DNA of 64,000 nt, from NCBI RefSeq assembly GCF_024707505.1, contig NZ_CP102605.1, forward strand, positions 682,001 through 746,000. Reading direction: 5' to 3'. The notes under the pieces were generated by a model that did not search any database, was not told the DNA's origin, and worked only from the letters and a program-made list of their open reading frames with translations. A program made the position numbers and the translations under genes. The DNA comes from Pantoea sp. SOD02 (lineage in GTDB: Bacteria; Pseudomonadota; Gammaproteobacteria; Enterobacterales; Enterobacteriaceae). This document shows, one piece after another, positions 51,302 through 60,690 of the stretch (position 1 is its first letter; each line of letters begins with the position of its first letter).

Positions 51302-52072
51302 ATGTCTGCCTTGATTCGTTTCGATCTGCATCCGCTGGCCGATGCCGACTGGCGTCGCGCCTGCCGTGAGCAACTTAATCAGCACGGCGCATTAGTTTTG
51401 CGTCAATTCCTGCAGCCCGCCGCGCTGCAGGCCATCATTGCCGAAGGTGATGCGCAGCGCCATTTGGCGTATCACACCGCCAGCAAACACAATGTTTATC
51501 TGATGAAGAAAGATGAAGCTTTTAGCGCCGATCATCCGCGTAATCGCGATGTCATCAGCACTAAAGGCTGCATCACCGATGATGTGATTGCCGCCGATTC
51601 ACCGCTGCGTCAGCTCTACAATGATGAACTGTTTAAAAGCTTCCTGTGCGATGTGTTGGGAGAAGAGGCGCTCTATCCGTATGCCGATCCGCTTTCGTCG
51701 ATCAATCTGCATTTCGCGCCCGACGGGCAGGAACTGGGCTGGCACTTTGATAACTCGTCGTTCGCCATCACGCTGCTGGTGCAGAAGCCGCGCGCAGGCG
51801 CGGTGTTCCAGTACGTGAAGGATCTGCGCGACGCCGATGCCGGCGAGATGAATTTCGACGGCGTGGCGGCGGTGCTGGACCAGCGCCAGCCGGTAGACGC
51901 GCTGGCGATTGATGCCGGGGATTTGGTGCTGTTCCGTGGCCGCAATTCGCTGCATCGCGTCACGCCAACTGAAGGCGACATCACCCGCATGCTGGCGGTG
52001 CTGGCGTATAACACCGAGCCGGGCATTGCGCTGTCGGAAACCGCCCGCATGACATTTTACGGACGCTTATAA
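51302..52072 (+). CDS. HalD/ArpA-like 2-oxoglutarate/Fe(II) oxygenase
   Basis: This 256-residue non-haem iron enzyme has iron ligands H148 and D150 in LGWHFDNSSFAI, H218 in NSLHRV, and R229 as the likely 2-oxoglutarate anchor. ISTKGCITDD and YPYADPLSSINLHFAPDG resemble the group that includes amino-acid halogenases, but the ligand aspartate is present, so it should hydroxylate rather than halogenate. The start at 51302 is chosen over an ATG 15 bases upstream. The divergent LysR gene is its probable regulator; a free amino acid is a likely substrate by family analogy. Confidence 0.78.
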   Translation: MSALIRFDLHPLADADWRRACREQLNQHGALVLRQFLQPAALQAIIAEGDAQRHLAYHTASKHNVYLMKKDEAFSADHPRNRDVISTKGCITDDVIAADSPLRQLYNDELFKSFLCDVLGEEALYPYADPLSSINLHFAPDGQELGWHFDNSSFAITLLVQKPRAGAVFQYVKDLRDADAGEMNFDGVAAVLDQRQPVDALAIDAGDLVLFRGRNSLHRVTPTEGDITRMLAVLAYNTEPGIALSETARMTFYGRL

Positions 52073-53140
52073 ATCGATTAATGCCCGCCAGCCGCGCACA
52101 AAGATTTGCTGAGTGCGAAAGGCTACCAGCGCCCGCCAGTCAGCGTCGGCGGGCCAGAATCCTTCCACCAGTTCCTGCTTAATCGCCTGCCCGCTTTCAC
52201 TGGCTGGATCGCCTTGCAGATGCAGCCAGTGATCGTCGCGCACGCGGCGATGCATCTCCTCGCCGGGATAGGTGCCGCACTCCACCACCAGCGGCAAAAT
52301 CTGCGTGCTCGAAAGCGAGGTCAGCAGGAATTGCGACACATAGCCGGTGGCCGTCGCGGTGACGCCGGTTTCGCTGTCGCGTCCCGCGCCGGTGAACAGC
52401 AGCGTTAACCATTCGCCGTAAATCGCGTTGCCCCAGTCATGTGCGGCGAAGCGCTGCTCGGCAATCGACAGCAGCATCGGATGTCCCCATGCGCCCGCGC
52501 CGGTGTGCAGATCGAAGCTGATGATGGTTTTGGCCTGCGACAAATGATGGGCGATGATGGTTTCCAGCGTGCGATACGACCAGCTTGGCTGTTGGCCGCC
52601 GTAAAAGAAACCGTCTGCCGCGCCATATTGACCTGCTTCCACCACGCGTTTTACCACCTGCCAACCGGCGCTGTTCAGCGTTTCCGCTAACAGGTTATCG
52701 GCGCTGGCGCGATCGCCATGATAAATGCCATGCCACGCGGCGTAATCAGGATTGGCGGGTGCGGGCTGTGAAAAATCGATGAAGTTGCGATTGAGGTCGA
52801 TGTTGTCTTCATTGACGCGGCGTAAATGCGCCGCGCCCCACGGATTGAGCAGATGCAGCATCACGATGGCGGTGTCAGCGGGCAGCGCCGTGAGGTTAAA
52901 GGTATCCAGCCAGGCAATTTGGCAATCGGATCCGTAATAGCCTTCCACGCCGTGCGTGCCGGAGATCACCAGCATCAACCGGGATGCGTTGGCATCGCCG
53001 ATTACCGCTACATCGGTGAAAAGATCCTCTCCTTGCGGACCGGGTAACGGATGCGCGTAAGAAGTTAATGCACCGTTTTGCCGTTTGACGGCGGCGAGAA
53101 AACGGGCGCGTTGAGTTGGGTAGTGAGGTAAGTTTTGCAT
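52067..53140 (-). CDS. DUF2817 family M14-type metallopeptidase
   Basis: This 357-residue cytoplasmic protein has the zinc-carboxypeptidase-like motif SGTHGVEGYYGS (H63, E66). NEDNIDLNRNF and ISFDLHTGAGAWGHP follow with the third ligand histidine. DUF2817 proteins are predicted hydrolases of small amides or peptides. No signal peptide is seen. The gene converges on the oxygenase gene with a 6-base overlap. Its substrate may be related to that oxygenase's amino acid, but this is only positional. Confidence 0.82.
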   Translation of the reverse strand: MQNLPHYPTQRARFLAAVKRQNGALTSYAHPLPGPQGEDLFTDVAVIGDANASRLMLVISGTHGVEGYYGSDCQIAWLDTFNLTALPADTAIVMLHLLNPWGAAHLRRVNEDNIDLNRNFIDFSQPAPANPDYAAWHGIYHGDRASADNLLAETLNSAGWQVVKRVVEAGQYGAADGFFYGGQQPSWSYRTLETIIAHHLSQAKTIISFDLHTGAGAWGHPMLLSIAEQRFAAHDWGNAIYGEWLTLLFTGAGRDSETGVTATATGYVSQFLLTSLSSTQILPLVVECGTYPGEEMHRRVRDDHWLHLQGDPASESGQAIKQELVEGFWPADADWRALVAFRTQQIFVRGWRALIDL

Positions 53141-53178
53141 GATTTTTTGAATGAGTGTGGGTGCGGTTGGTGAGCGAA

Positions 53179-53202
53179 GTCGCCATAAATGGCGACCCTA
53201 CG
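53179..53202. repeat. Single palindromic repeat
   Basis: GTCGCCATAAATGGCGACCCTACG lies between the peptidase start and the binding-protein stop. Confidence 0.8.
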
Positions 53203-53214
53203 TGCATATGACTT

Positions 53215-53985
53215 TTACGGATAGACCTTAAACTTGAAGTACTTCTTCGCCAGTTGATCGTAAGTGCCGTTGCTGTGCAGTTCAGTAAGCGCGGTGTTGA
53301 TCAACTTCAGATTGGCTGCATCATCTTTGCGCAATCCAATGCCCACACCATTGCCCAACACTTCTTTATCCACCAGCGTAGCGCTGATGACGTAGTCTTT
53401 GCCTGCTGGCGTGTTAAGAAAACCTTGTTCTGCCGAAACCGCATTCGCCAGGCTGGCATCAAGACGTCCCGCCACCAAGTCCGGGTAAATCTCCATCTGA
53501 TTAGGGTAAGAAACCACACTCACGCCTTTGGTTGCCCATTGCGCTTTGGCGTAGGTTTCCTGAATAGTGCCCTGCGCGACGCCAATTCTTTTGCCACGCA
53601 GCGCGTTAATGTCTCCGGTTAGCGGAGCGTTGGCCGGTGTAAGTAACGCGCTCGGCGTGACATAGAGCATATCGCTGAAGGCTACCTGCTCGCGGCGTTT
53701 CTCGGTCATCGACATCGCCGAAAGAATGGCATCAAACTTTCTCGCCTGCAGCGCCGGAATACTGCCATCAAAACCGATCTGCACCCATTGGCACTTCACT
53801 TTCGCCTGGGCACAAATTGCGTTACCGAGATCGATATCAAAGCCCTGCAGCGAACCGTCGCTGGCTTTGGATTCAAACGGCGGGAACGTAGGATCAACGC
53901 CGAAACGCAAGGTTTGCTGAGCAAAAGAAGCGTGGCTAAACGCGCTCAGTGAAAGCAGTAAGGCAAAGGACAAACTTTTCTTCAT
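53215..53985 (-). CDS. Lysine/arginine/ornithine-type amino-acid binding protein
   Basis: This 256-residue periplasmic binding protein has a signal peptide (residues 1-22, ending ASFA). SBP_bac_3 features include LRFGVDPTFPPFESK, LQGFDIDLGNAIC, FDAILSAMSMTEKRREQVAFSD and GKRIGVAQGT. The RKFDAI...T.KR set resembles HisJ/ArgT, which bind basic amino acids. No permease or ATPase gene is adjacent, so it must share a transporter encoded elsewhere. The 259-bp gap to the next gene shows no clear feature. Confidence 0.87.
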   Translation of the reverse strand: MKKSLSFALLLSLSAFSHASFAQQTLRFGVDPTFPPFESKASDGSLQGFDIDLGNAICAQAKVKCQWVQIGFDGSIPALQARKFDAILSAMSMTEKRREQVAFSDMLYVTPSALLTPANAPLTGDINALRGKRIGVAQGTIQETYAKAQWATKGVSVVSYPNQMEIYPDLVAGRLDASLANAVSAEQGFLNTPAGKDYVISATLVDKEVLGNGVGIGLRKDDAANLKLINTALTELHSNGTYDQLAKKYFKFKVYP

Positions 53986-54244
53986 TGTTATCTCCGGCAG
54001 GTAGCTAAATTCACAACGTCATACAGAGTTAATAACATGGTGGACATGATCCCACTACAGAAATTACGGATTTAATGCAGAGTAAATACTTATAATTGTT
54101 AGTAGGTTAGCTTTTATTGATGCCCCATTAAGTTTTACTTAATGCTCGCCAGGTGCATGTCATTCTTTTGTCATAACTCGCTCACGCTGGTGTCAGAGCC
54201 GATTGCATATCCTGATGGCCTACCTTCCTATCAGGAGCATTACG

Positions 54245-55006
54245 ATGAAATTGAACAAACTTACCTTTGCAGCGGGCATGCTGCTGGCTATCGCAGGCGG
54301 CGCGGCGCAGGTTCAGGCGCAGCCGATTAAGAATATTGTGCTGGTGCATGGCGCGTTCGTCGGCGGTGCGGGCTGGCGTCCGGTGTATGACCGTTTAACG
54401 CATGACGGTTACAAAGTGACGCTGGTACAAGAACCGCTGACCGGCTTCCCGGAAGATGTGACGGCGACGCGCCGCATTATCGATCAGCAAAATGGCCCGG
54501 TGATTTTGGTCGGCCACAGCTACGGCGGCGCGATCATCACTGAAGCCGGTAACGACGCTAAAGTGGCTGGGCTGGTTTATATCGCAGCGCATGCGCTGGA
54601 TAACGGCGAAACCGAAGCCAGCAACGGCAAAAAATTCCCCAATAGCGCACATCCGTTTGCTAAATCCAGCGACGGTTATCTGACCATCGCGCCGGAAAAT
54701 TACCACAGTGATTTCGCTGCTGACTTACCGGCGGCGCAGGCCGATTTTGAAGCGCACGCGCAGATGCCCACCAACTCAGCTGTGTTCACCGCCAATATTC
54801 CTGACCCGGCGTGGAAGGCCAAGCCTAGCTGGTACATGGTGGCGAAAGCTGACAAAATCATCAGTCCCGATCTGGAGCGCATGTACGCCAAACGCGCGCA
54901 CAGCCACACGGTGGAGATTGCCGGCGCCAGCCATTCGGTGTACCAATCGCATCCTGATGACGTCGCGAAGTTGATCGAGCAAGCCGCGTTACACGCCCAG
55001 CCCTGA
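54245..55006 (+). CDS. Exported alpha/beta hydrolase
   Basis: This 253-residue protein has a signal peptide (residues 1-25, ending QVQA) and the fold of EstC/hydroxynitrile-lyase-like hydrolases. [12 protein letters not shown] forms the oxyanion region; the nucleophile serine lies in VGHSYGGAI, with an acid in ADKIISPD and the histidine in [12 protein letters not shown]. Esterase activity in the periplasm is likely. CAGGAG precedes the ATG at 54245. A response regulator gene starts 23 bases downstream, so the enzyme may be in the same transcript as the two-component system. Confidence 0.85.
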   Translation: MKLNKLTFAAGMLLAIAGGAAQVQAQPIKNIVLVHGAFVGGAGWRPVYDRLTHDGYKVTLVQEPLTGFPEDVTATRRIIDQQNGPVILVGHSYGGAIITEAGNDAKVAGLVYIAAHALDNGETEASNGKKFPNSAHPFAKSSDGYLTIAPENYHSDFAADLPAAQADFEAHAQMPTNSAVFTANIPDPAWKAKPSWYMVAKADKIISPDLERMYAKRAHSHTVEIAGASHSVYQSHPDDVAKLIEQAALHAQP

Positions 55007-55029
55007 AACCCTATCCCGCGGAGAAGCGC

Positions 55030-55704
55030 ATGAAAATTTTGGTGATTGAAGATGAAGCCAAAGCGCGCGATTACATGCGCAAAGGATTGACCGAAGCGGG
55101 ATTTATCGTCGATGTGGCAGAAAACGGCCAGGATGGTTTGTTCTATGCGCAGGAGCATCATTACGATTTGATTCTGCTCGACGTAATGATGCCCGGCATG
55201 GACGGCTGGCAAGTAATGGCGGCGCTGGATAAGCAGATCCACACGCCGGTGATTTTTCTCACTGCCAAAGGGACGCTGGAGGATCGTATCAAAGGGCTGG
55301 AACTGGGCGCAGATGATTATCTGGTCAAGCCCTTCTCGTTCGCCGAACTGCTGGCGCGCGTGCGCACCCAACTGCGGCGCGGCGGGCAGCAGAAGTTGCC
55401 GGATGTTCTCCAGCTGGCCGATTTGCAAGTGGATATCCTGAAACGTCGCGTTGAGCGCGGCGGTCAGCGTATTGATCTCACCAATAAAGAGTTCAACCTG
55501 CTGCACTTGTTCCTGCTGCATCCCGGCGAAGTGCTGACGCGCACCCTGATTGCCTCGCGCGTGTGGGACATGAATTTTGACAGCGACACCAACGTGGTCG
55601 ATGTGGCAGTTAAACGCCTGCGACAGAAAATAGATGGCCCGTTTGCCCAGCCGCTGATTCACACCGTGCACGGCGTGGGCTATCGCTGCGAAGCCGAATC
55701 ATGA
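55030..55704 (+). CDS. OmpR-family response regulator, CusR/CopR-like
   Basis: This 224-residue protein has a receiver domain with phosphoacceptor D51 ([14 protein letters not shown]), K103-type lysine in [12 protein letters not shown], and a C-terminal OmpR winged helix ([48 protein letters not shown]). It is closest to the heavy-metal group (CusR, CopR, IrlR). Its last codons overlap the sensor kinase start by four bases. No metal-export genes are nearby, so the signal and targets are open. Confidence 0.87.
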   Translation: MKILVIEDEAKARDYMRKGLTEAGFIVDVAENGQDGLFYAQEHHYDLILLDVMMPGMDGWQVMAALDKQIHTPVIFLTAKGTLEDRIKGLELGADDYLVKPFSFAELLARVRTQLRRGGQQKLPDVLQLADLQVDILKRRVERGGQRIDLTNKEFNLLHLFLLHPGEVLTRTLIASRVWDMNFDSDTNVVDVAVKRLRQKIDGPFAQPLIHTVHGVGYRCEAES

Positions 55705-57080
55705 AAACCCGTTCGCTGGCCGCGCGCCTGTCGCTGCTGCTCAGCGCCACAGTGATCGTCATCTTCTCCCTCAGCGGCATCGCACTTTATCATTCGCTGG
55801 CGACACAAATTGGCGTGCGCGACGATGCCGCGTTGCTAACGCGCATCGATCAGATCCGCACGCTGCTGCGCGATGAAGATGCGATTACGCTCATTCAGCA
55901 AAAGCCGCGTTTGTTCGCCAACATGCTCGGCAATACCGAATCGTTATTGGTGCTGCGTTTTACGGGCCAGCCGCCGCTGATTGTGGTCAATCCCGGCCAG
56001 CGCCCGATTCCTGCGATCACGCCGGTTCCAGCCGATCAACCGCTGGCGCTGTCATCGGTGCATCATCTCGCCGCCGCAGATGGTACGCCGTTTATCTCGG
56101 CAGCCGCGCTGGCGCCAACGCGTGATGGCAACGGCCAGATTGAGATCATTACCGGCCGCCTGATGAGCGACCGCACGCAAACGCTCAACAGTTATCGCGA
56201 TCAAATCATCCTCGCCACCGCACTGGCGGCTTCGCTGGTGGCGGCAATCAGCATCTGGCTGGTGCGGCGCGGCTTAATACCGCTGCGTCGGTTGGCGGCG
56301 CAGGCGGATGCCATTGACGTGCGCCATTTGTCGCAGCGCATGCCTGAACAGGCGGCAGCGGAATTGCAGCCGCTGGTGGCGGCTTTTAATCAGATGCTGA
56401 GTCGCCTTGAACGGGGTTATCAACAGTTGAGCCAGGTTTCTGCTGATATGGCGCATGATCTGCGCACGCCGATTAGCACACTCATAGGCCAAACCGAAGT
56501 GGCGCTGAGTCAGACGCGCAGCGTCGGCGATTATCAGGCGCTGCTCGGCTCCAATTACGAGGAGCTGGAACGGCTGGCGAAGATGATCGACAACATGCTG
56601 TTTCTTGCCAAAGCGGAAGATGCCAGCCAGGCAATGGATTTGCAGGACATCGATCTGGCGCTGCTCGGCGAGAAGTTGCAGGACTACTTTGACGGCATGG
56701 CGGAAGAGCAGTCGATGCGGCTGGAGATGGCGCTGCACGGCGAACTGCGCGCCGATCCGCAACTGCTGCAACGCGCGCTGGCGAATCTGATGGCGAACGC
56801 CTTGCGCTACGGCGATCGAGATTCCACCGTGCGAGTTTTCAATCAGGGCAGCAGTTTGATGGTGGAGAATCAGGGTCCGGCGCTAAGTGTTGAACAGCAG
56901 GCGCGCATCTTTGATCGCTTCTGGCGCGCTGACGCGTCACGTCATCAGGGTAGCAGCGGTTTAGGATTATCGATTGTGCGCAGCATCATGCGGCTGCATC
57001 AGGGAAGTTGTGAGGTGCACAGCGAAGATAGGGTGAACCGTTTTACGTTGCGGTTTCCGTCGGTTGGATGCGGCCATTGA
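55701..57080 (+). CDS. Heavy-metal-type sensor histidine kinase, CusS-like
   Basis: This 459-residue sensor has two membrane segments (about residues 10-31 and 168-188) flanking a periplasmic domain of about 135 residues. A HAMP domain is followed by the phosphorylated H252 in [11 protein letters not shown]. ATPase motifs are [21 protein letters not shown] and [13 protein letters not shown]. The periplasmic domain lacks the Met/His-rich metal sites of CusS, so the stimulus may not be copper or silver. Translation is coupled to the response regulator. Confidence 0.87.
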   Translation: MKTRSLAARLSLLLSATVIVIFSLSGIALYHSLATQIGVRDDAALLTRIDQIRTLLRDEDAITLIQQKPRLFANMLGNTESLLVLRFTGQPPLIVVNPGQRPIPAITPVPADQPLALSSVHHLAAADGTPFISAAALAPTRDGNGQIEIITGRLMSDRTQTLNSYRDQIILATALAASLVAAISIWLVRRGLIPLRRLAAQADAIDVRHLSQRMPEQAAAELQPLVAAFNQMLSRLERGYQQLSQVSADMAHDLRTPISTLIGQTEVALSQTRSVGDYQALLGSNYEELERLAKMIDNMLFLAKAEDASQAMDLQDIDLALLGEKLQDYFDGMAEEQSMRLEMALHGELRADPQLLQRALANLMANALRYGDRDSTVRVFNQGSSLMVENQGPALSVEQQARIFDRFWRADASRHQGSSGLGLSIVRSIMRLHQGSCEVHSEDRVNRFTLRFPSVGCGH

Positions 57081-57083
57081 AAC

Positions 57084-57173
57084 GGTGCGCATAAATGCGC
57101 ACCCTACGAAATCGCGCTATCGGGTCGGCCCCGATGTTGCAAACCTGCCGTAGGGTCGCCATTTATGGCGACC
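57084..57173. repeat. Two palindromic repeats, one of each variant
   Basis: GGTGCGCATAAATGCGCACCCTACG and GTAGGGTCGCCATTTATGGCGACC are separated by a 41-bp linker between the kinase and the nitroreductase. Confidence 0.84.
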
Positions 57174-57180
57174 GCAAACT

Positions 57181-57834
57181 TTAAATAAAGGTAAAGATCT
57201 CGTCACGCGGCAAGCGTGATTTCGGCAATGCAGCGTTGAAATCCGCCTCGCTGCGATAGCCCAGCGACACCAGCACTACGCTGGTAAAGCCCTTCTCGCG
57301 CAGGCCCAGCGCCTGATCCAGCGCGCGCTGGTCAAAACCTTCCATCGGCGTGGCATCAATCCCCAACATCGCCGCACCCAGCAGCAATCCACCCAGCGCC
57401 AGGTAAACCTGTTTTTCCATCCACTGCGGCACATCGCGCTGCTCGTAACGATGCATATCCACGTAGCTGCGACGGCTCTTATCCTGCCCCGCTTTGCCTT
57501 CTGGTTTGGCGAAACGACCATCTTCCTCTTCCTGCGCCAGTACATTCTGTAAATGCGCTTCATCCAGATCGGTACGCATGCACAACGCGATAACGTGCGA
57601 CGCGTTCAGCACTTTCGGGCTGTTGTAGACAAATGCGCCCTCGGTGGATTTGGCCATCTGCTCGCGACCGGCGGCGGTCGATGCCACCACAAAATGCCAC
57701 GGCTGCGAGTTCACCGATGACGGGCTGTTGCGCAGCACGTTCAGCAGGGTTTCGATTTCATCCTGCGGCAGGCTTTTACCGCCCTCAAACGCTTTGACGG
57801 TGTGACGACGAACGACTGCATCATTGAGTGTCAT
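57181..57834 (-). CDS. nfsB: Oxygen-insensitive NAD(P)H nitroreductase NfsB-like
   Basis: This 217-residue FMN enzyme has the same length as E. coli NfsB and shares RRHTVKAFEGGK, SPSSVNSQPWHFVVAS, DGRFAKPEGKAGQDK and ALPKSRLPRDE. It reduces nitroaromatics and quinones with NAD(P)H in the cytoplasm. It is monocistronic, flanked by palindromic repeats on both sides, and its promoter region contains a repeat pair starting about 40 bp upstream. Confidence 0.87.
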   Translation of the reverse strand: MTLNDAVVRRHTVKAFEGGKSLPQDEIETLLNVLRNSPSSVNSQPWHFVVASTAAGREQMAKSTEGAFVYNSPKVLNASHVIALCMRTDLDEAHLQNVLAQEEEDGRFAKPEGKAGQDKSRRSYVDMHRYEQRDVPQWMEKQVYLALGGLLLGAAMLGIDATPMEGFDQRALDQALGLREKGFTSVVLVSLGYRSEADFNAALPKSRLPRDEIFTFI

Positions 57835-57873
57835 GGTCTATTCCTTATATTGTTCAAATAGAGAATGTTTTAC

Positions 57874-57940
57874 GGTCGCCATAAATGTCGACCGTACGGA
57901 TGTTCGGTGCTGTTTTGTAGGGTCGCCATTTATGGCGACC
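57874..57940. repeat. Two palindromic repeats upstream of nfsB
   Basis: GGTCGCCATAAATGTCGACCGTACGG is a mutated copy, with symmetric G-to-T and C-to-G changes. It is followed by GTAGGGTCGCCATTTATGGCGACC. Confidence 0.82.
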
Positions 57941-57946
57941 GCATCA

Positions 57947-58948
57947 TTAAAATCCGCTCAACACAATCTTACCGCGTGCGCGACCGCTCTCGATCAGCGC
58001 ATGCGCCTTGCGCAAATTGGCGGCATTAATAACGCCGTGATGTTCGCCAGCGGTGGTTTGCAGAGTTTGGTCATCAATCAACTGGCTCACGCGCTGAAGA
58101 ATCTCATGCTGGCGTTGCATATCGGCGGTATGGAACAGCGAGCGGGTAAACATCAATTCCCAGTGCAGCGAAATCGCTTTGCGCTTCAGCGGTACCGCAT
58201 CCAGCGTTTCGGGATCGTCGATCAACGCCAGCTTGCCCTGCGGCGCGAGGGCATCAATCAGCTGATCGTAATAGCTGTCGGTGTGCGTCAGCGAGGCGAC
58301 ATAGCGCACCTCTTTATGCCCAATTGCCGCCAGTTGTTCGCCCAGCGGTTGAGAATGATCAATCACGTGATGCGCGCCGAGTGAACGCACCCAATCCGCC
58401 GTTTCCGGGCGGGATGCGGTGCCGATCACCGTCAATTTGGTTAGCTTGCTTGCAAGCTGCGTCAGCATGGAACCAACGCCGCCGCCTGCGCCAATGATCA
58501 GCAGCGCAGCGTCGTCATCGGCCTGCACCTCCAGACGATCAAACAGCAGTTCCCACGCAGTGAGTGAAGTCAGCGGCAGCGCGGCGGCATCGGCGTGGTT
58601 CAGCGAACGCGGTTTATGCCCGGCGATGCGTTCATCCACCAGCCCATATTCGGCATAGCTGCCGGCGCGCGTGATATCACCGGCGTAAAACACCTCGTCG
58701 CCCGGCTGGAACAGCGTGACCTCTGCGCCCACCGCTTCCACCACGCCTACCGCATCCCAACCCAGAATACGCGGCTTATCGGTTGGCGCACCGGCGCGCA
58801 CTTTGGTGTCCACCGGATTCACCGCGATAGCATGAATTTTTACCAGCAGATCGCGCGCGCCCGGCGTTGGCTTATCAACCTCCAGCTCATACAGCGCATT
58901 TTCATCGGAAATCGGTAAACCGTTTTGGCTATAAACAATGGCTTTCAT
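57947..58948 (-). CDS. Zinc-type alcohol dehydrogenase/quinone reductase-like protein
   Basis: This 333-residue MDR-family oxidoreductase has a GroES-like N-terminal part (LLVKIHAIAVNPVDTKVRAG, LGWDAVGVVEAVG). The Rossmann part contains LLIIGAGGGVGSMLTQLAS and GTASRPETADWVRSLGAHHVIDH. The zinc-binding Cys/His residues are absent, as in quinone reductases, so it is NAD(P)H- but not zinc-dependent. It likely reduces an enone or quinone. It diverges from a LysR gene with a perfect dyad between. Confidence 0.85.
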   Translation of the reverse strand: MKAIVYSQNGLPISDENALYELEVDKPTPGARDLLVKIHAIAVNPVDTKVRAGAPTDKPRILGWDAVGVVEAVGAEVTLFQPGDEVFYAGDITRAGSYAEYGLVDERIAGHKPRSLNHADAAALPLTSLTAWELLFDRLEVQADDDAALLIIGAGGGVGSMLTQLASKLTKLTVIGTASRPETADWVRSLGAHHVIDHSQPLGEQLAAIGHKEVRYVASLTHTDSYYDQLIDALAPQGKLALIDDPETLDAVPLKRKAISLHWELMFTRSLFHTADMQRQHEILQRVSQLIDDQTLQTTAGEHHGVINAANLRKAHALIESGRARGKIVLSGF

Positions 58949-59040
58949 CAGGCAGATCCTTATTCATCAGCAGGTTTGGTGAAGTGAATTCAGCATAGCG
59001 GGCCGCCGCGCAATGAAAAATGCCAGTTGCAGGTGAACAC

Positions 59041-59059
59041 TTTCACTTTTAGAGTGAAA
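59041..59059. promoter_or_regulatory. LysR-type operator between dehydrogenase and regulator
   Basis: TTTCACT-TTTAG-AGTGAAA is a perfect 7-bp inverted repeat in the 130-bp divergent gap, 20 bp before the LysR start. A further GTGAACACTTTCAC half-match lies alongside. Confidence 0.6.
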
Positions 59060-59078
59060 ATCCCTGCCGACTACCACG

Positions 59079-60017
59079 ATGAATAAGAAGATGATCCGAC
59101 TGGAAGATGTCACTCTGTTTGTGCGTTCCGCCGCACTCGGCAGCTTTTCACGCGCCGCGCGCGAGGTGAATTTGCTGCCCGGACAGGTCAGCGCGGCAAT
59201 TCAGCGGCTGGAGCGGGAACTGGATCGGCGCTTGTTTGCCCGATCAACCCGCAGCCTGCGCTTAACCGCCGAAGGGGAAAAGTATCTGCCTTACGCGCAG
59301 GAGATGCTGGCGCTGATGCATGCCGGTGCCGATAGTTTGCAGAGCGATGAAGATGCGCTGAGCGGCGAGCTGAAAATCGCACTGCCGTCGGATATTGGCC
59401 GCAATATTCTGCTGCCGCTGATCACCGACTTTTGCCGCGAGCATCCGGCGCTGGCGGTGCGTCTCTCCTTTTCTGATCAGATCAGCGATGTGTTCCGCGA
59501 TCCGGTGGATATCGCCATTCGCTACGGCAAGCTGGAAGACAGCAGCTACGTGGCGCTACCGCTAGCGGAGGACAATCGCCGCGTGATGGTGGCGTCACCA
59601 GATTACCTTGATCGTCACGGTCGCCCGCAAATGCTGGAGGAGATCGCCCAGCACCATCATGGCCTGCTGTTTATTATGGGCGGCCACGTTTACGACAAAT
59701 GGACTTTTCCGCAGGATGGCATGCGCCGCCAGATCACGGTGAAAAGCCGCATGCTATGTGATGACGCCGAAGTGGCGCGGCGCTGGGCCATCGCCGGTAT
59801 GGGCATCGCCTATAAATCGTGGATTGATGTGTGTGACGATGTGCTGGCCGGCAGGCTGGAGCGCGTGCTGCCGGAGATGCCGGGAGAAAGCACGCCGCTG
59901 CACCTTATCTGCCCGCATCGCAAGCAGTTTTCCCCGGCGATCCGCGCGCTGCATGAGGTTTTGCGTACCCCTCTGCGGGCGTTAACGGCGAAGCTCCAAT
60001 GCCAATCAATGCCGTAA
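59079..60017 (+). CDS. LysR-family regulator of the dehydrogenase
   Basis: This 312-residue LysR protein has a winged helix with LGSFSRAAREVNLLPGQVSAAIQRLE. The effector domain contains SGELKIALPSDIGRNILLPLI and DVFRDPVDIAIRYG. It diverges from the dehydrogenase gene and probably regulates it in response to a reactive carbonyl or quinone. An ATG 12 bases inside (MIRLEDV) is an alternative start. Confidence 0.86.
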   Translation: MNKKMIRLEDVTLFVRSAALGSFSRAAREVNLLPGQVSAAIQRLERELDRRLFARSTRSLRLTAEGEKYLPYAQEMLALMHAGADSLQSDEDALSGELKIALPSDIGRNILLPLITDFCREHPALAVRLSFSDQISDVFRDPVDIAIRYGKLEDSSYVALPLAEDNRRVMVASPDYLDRHGRPQMLEEIAQHHHGLLFIMGGHVYDKWTFPQDGMRRQITVKSRMLCDDAEVARRWAIAGMGIAYKSWIDVCDDVLAGRLERVLPEMPGESTPLHLICPHRKQFSPAIRALHEVLRTPLRALTAKLQCQSMP

Positions 60018-60030
60018 ATAGCGGGGTTTT

Positions 60031-60054
60031 GTAGGGGCGCCATTCATGGCGACC
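60031..60054. repeat. Last palindromic repeat of the window
   Basis: GTAGGGGCGCCATTCATGGCGACC lies 13 bases after the LysR stop. No further copy appears in the remaining 3.9 kb. The 673-bp gap 60018-60690 beyond it is strongly AT-rich and I see no gene in it. Confidence 0.82.
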
Positions 60055-60690
60055 TGGTTTCTACTCGCACAATCTTATTTCGCCTCAGGTCAATAGGTAA
60101 TTATCCCTAATTCCACTTAACCCAATTGAGACATTAGATATGTTAATACCTAATGGAACCAAAAGCCTCACCATTACAAAAACTGACTTAGCTTATGTAA
60201 ACTTTTTATAAAATCTCATGAAAATGAGAATGAGGACACCAACATTTTGTTCAATATTCGGAGATTTTAACGAGATAACATTATTATTTGATCTTTTTTT
60301 GATCACTTGTCAGTAAATATGTTAAAAAACAACTCCACAAATGACACTGGATAATTTTAATGACGAAATAAGCCTCAATTTTTAACGTTTTTTGTCCTTC
60401 TGACAGACTCAATATTGTTTACTGCGCTTAATAAATAATACCAAAAAACATCAAAAAAGGCTTAATAGAGACTCTCAAATACATGTTAAAAGCCAGAATT
60501 AACATCTATTAACCTTATTAAATTTTCGTTATCCCATTAAGAAAATCCCTTGCTAGCGCTGCCCTCGTTGTTTAACGGCTATTAAATCCTCATTAACAGT
60601 AGTGATTAATTTATACTTTTGCCGATATATTACTTAACAGCTATTCATATTCTAAGTTGAAGAAGCCCCAGCTTCTCGTAAGGGAAAAAA

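Noticed and set aside
51302-52072. Halogenase
   Set aside because: Halogenases of this fold replace the metal-binding aspartate by glycine or alanine; here H148-x-D150 is intact.
54700-55671. A 323-residue frame antisense to the hydrolase and response regulator
   Set aside because: Both sense genes carry complete catalytic motifs and ribosome sites; the antisense product has none.
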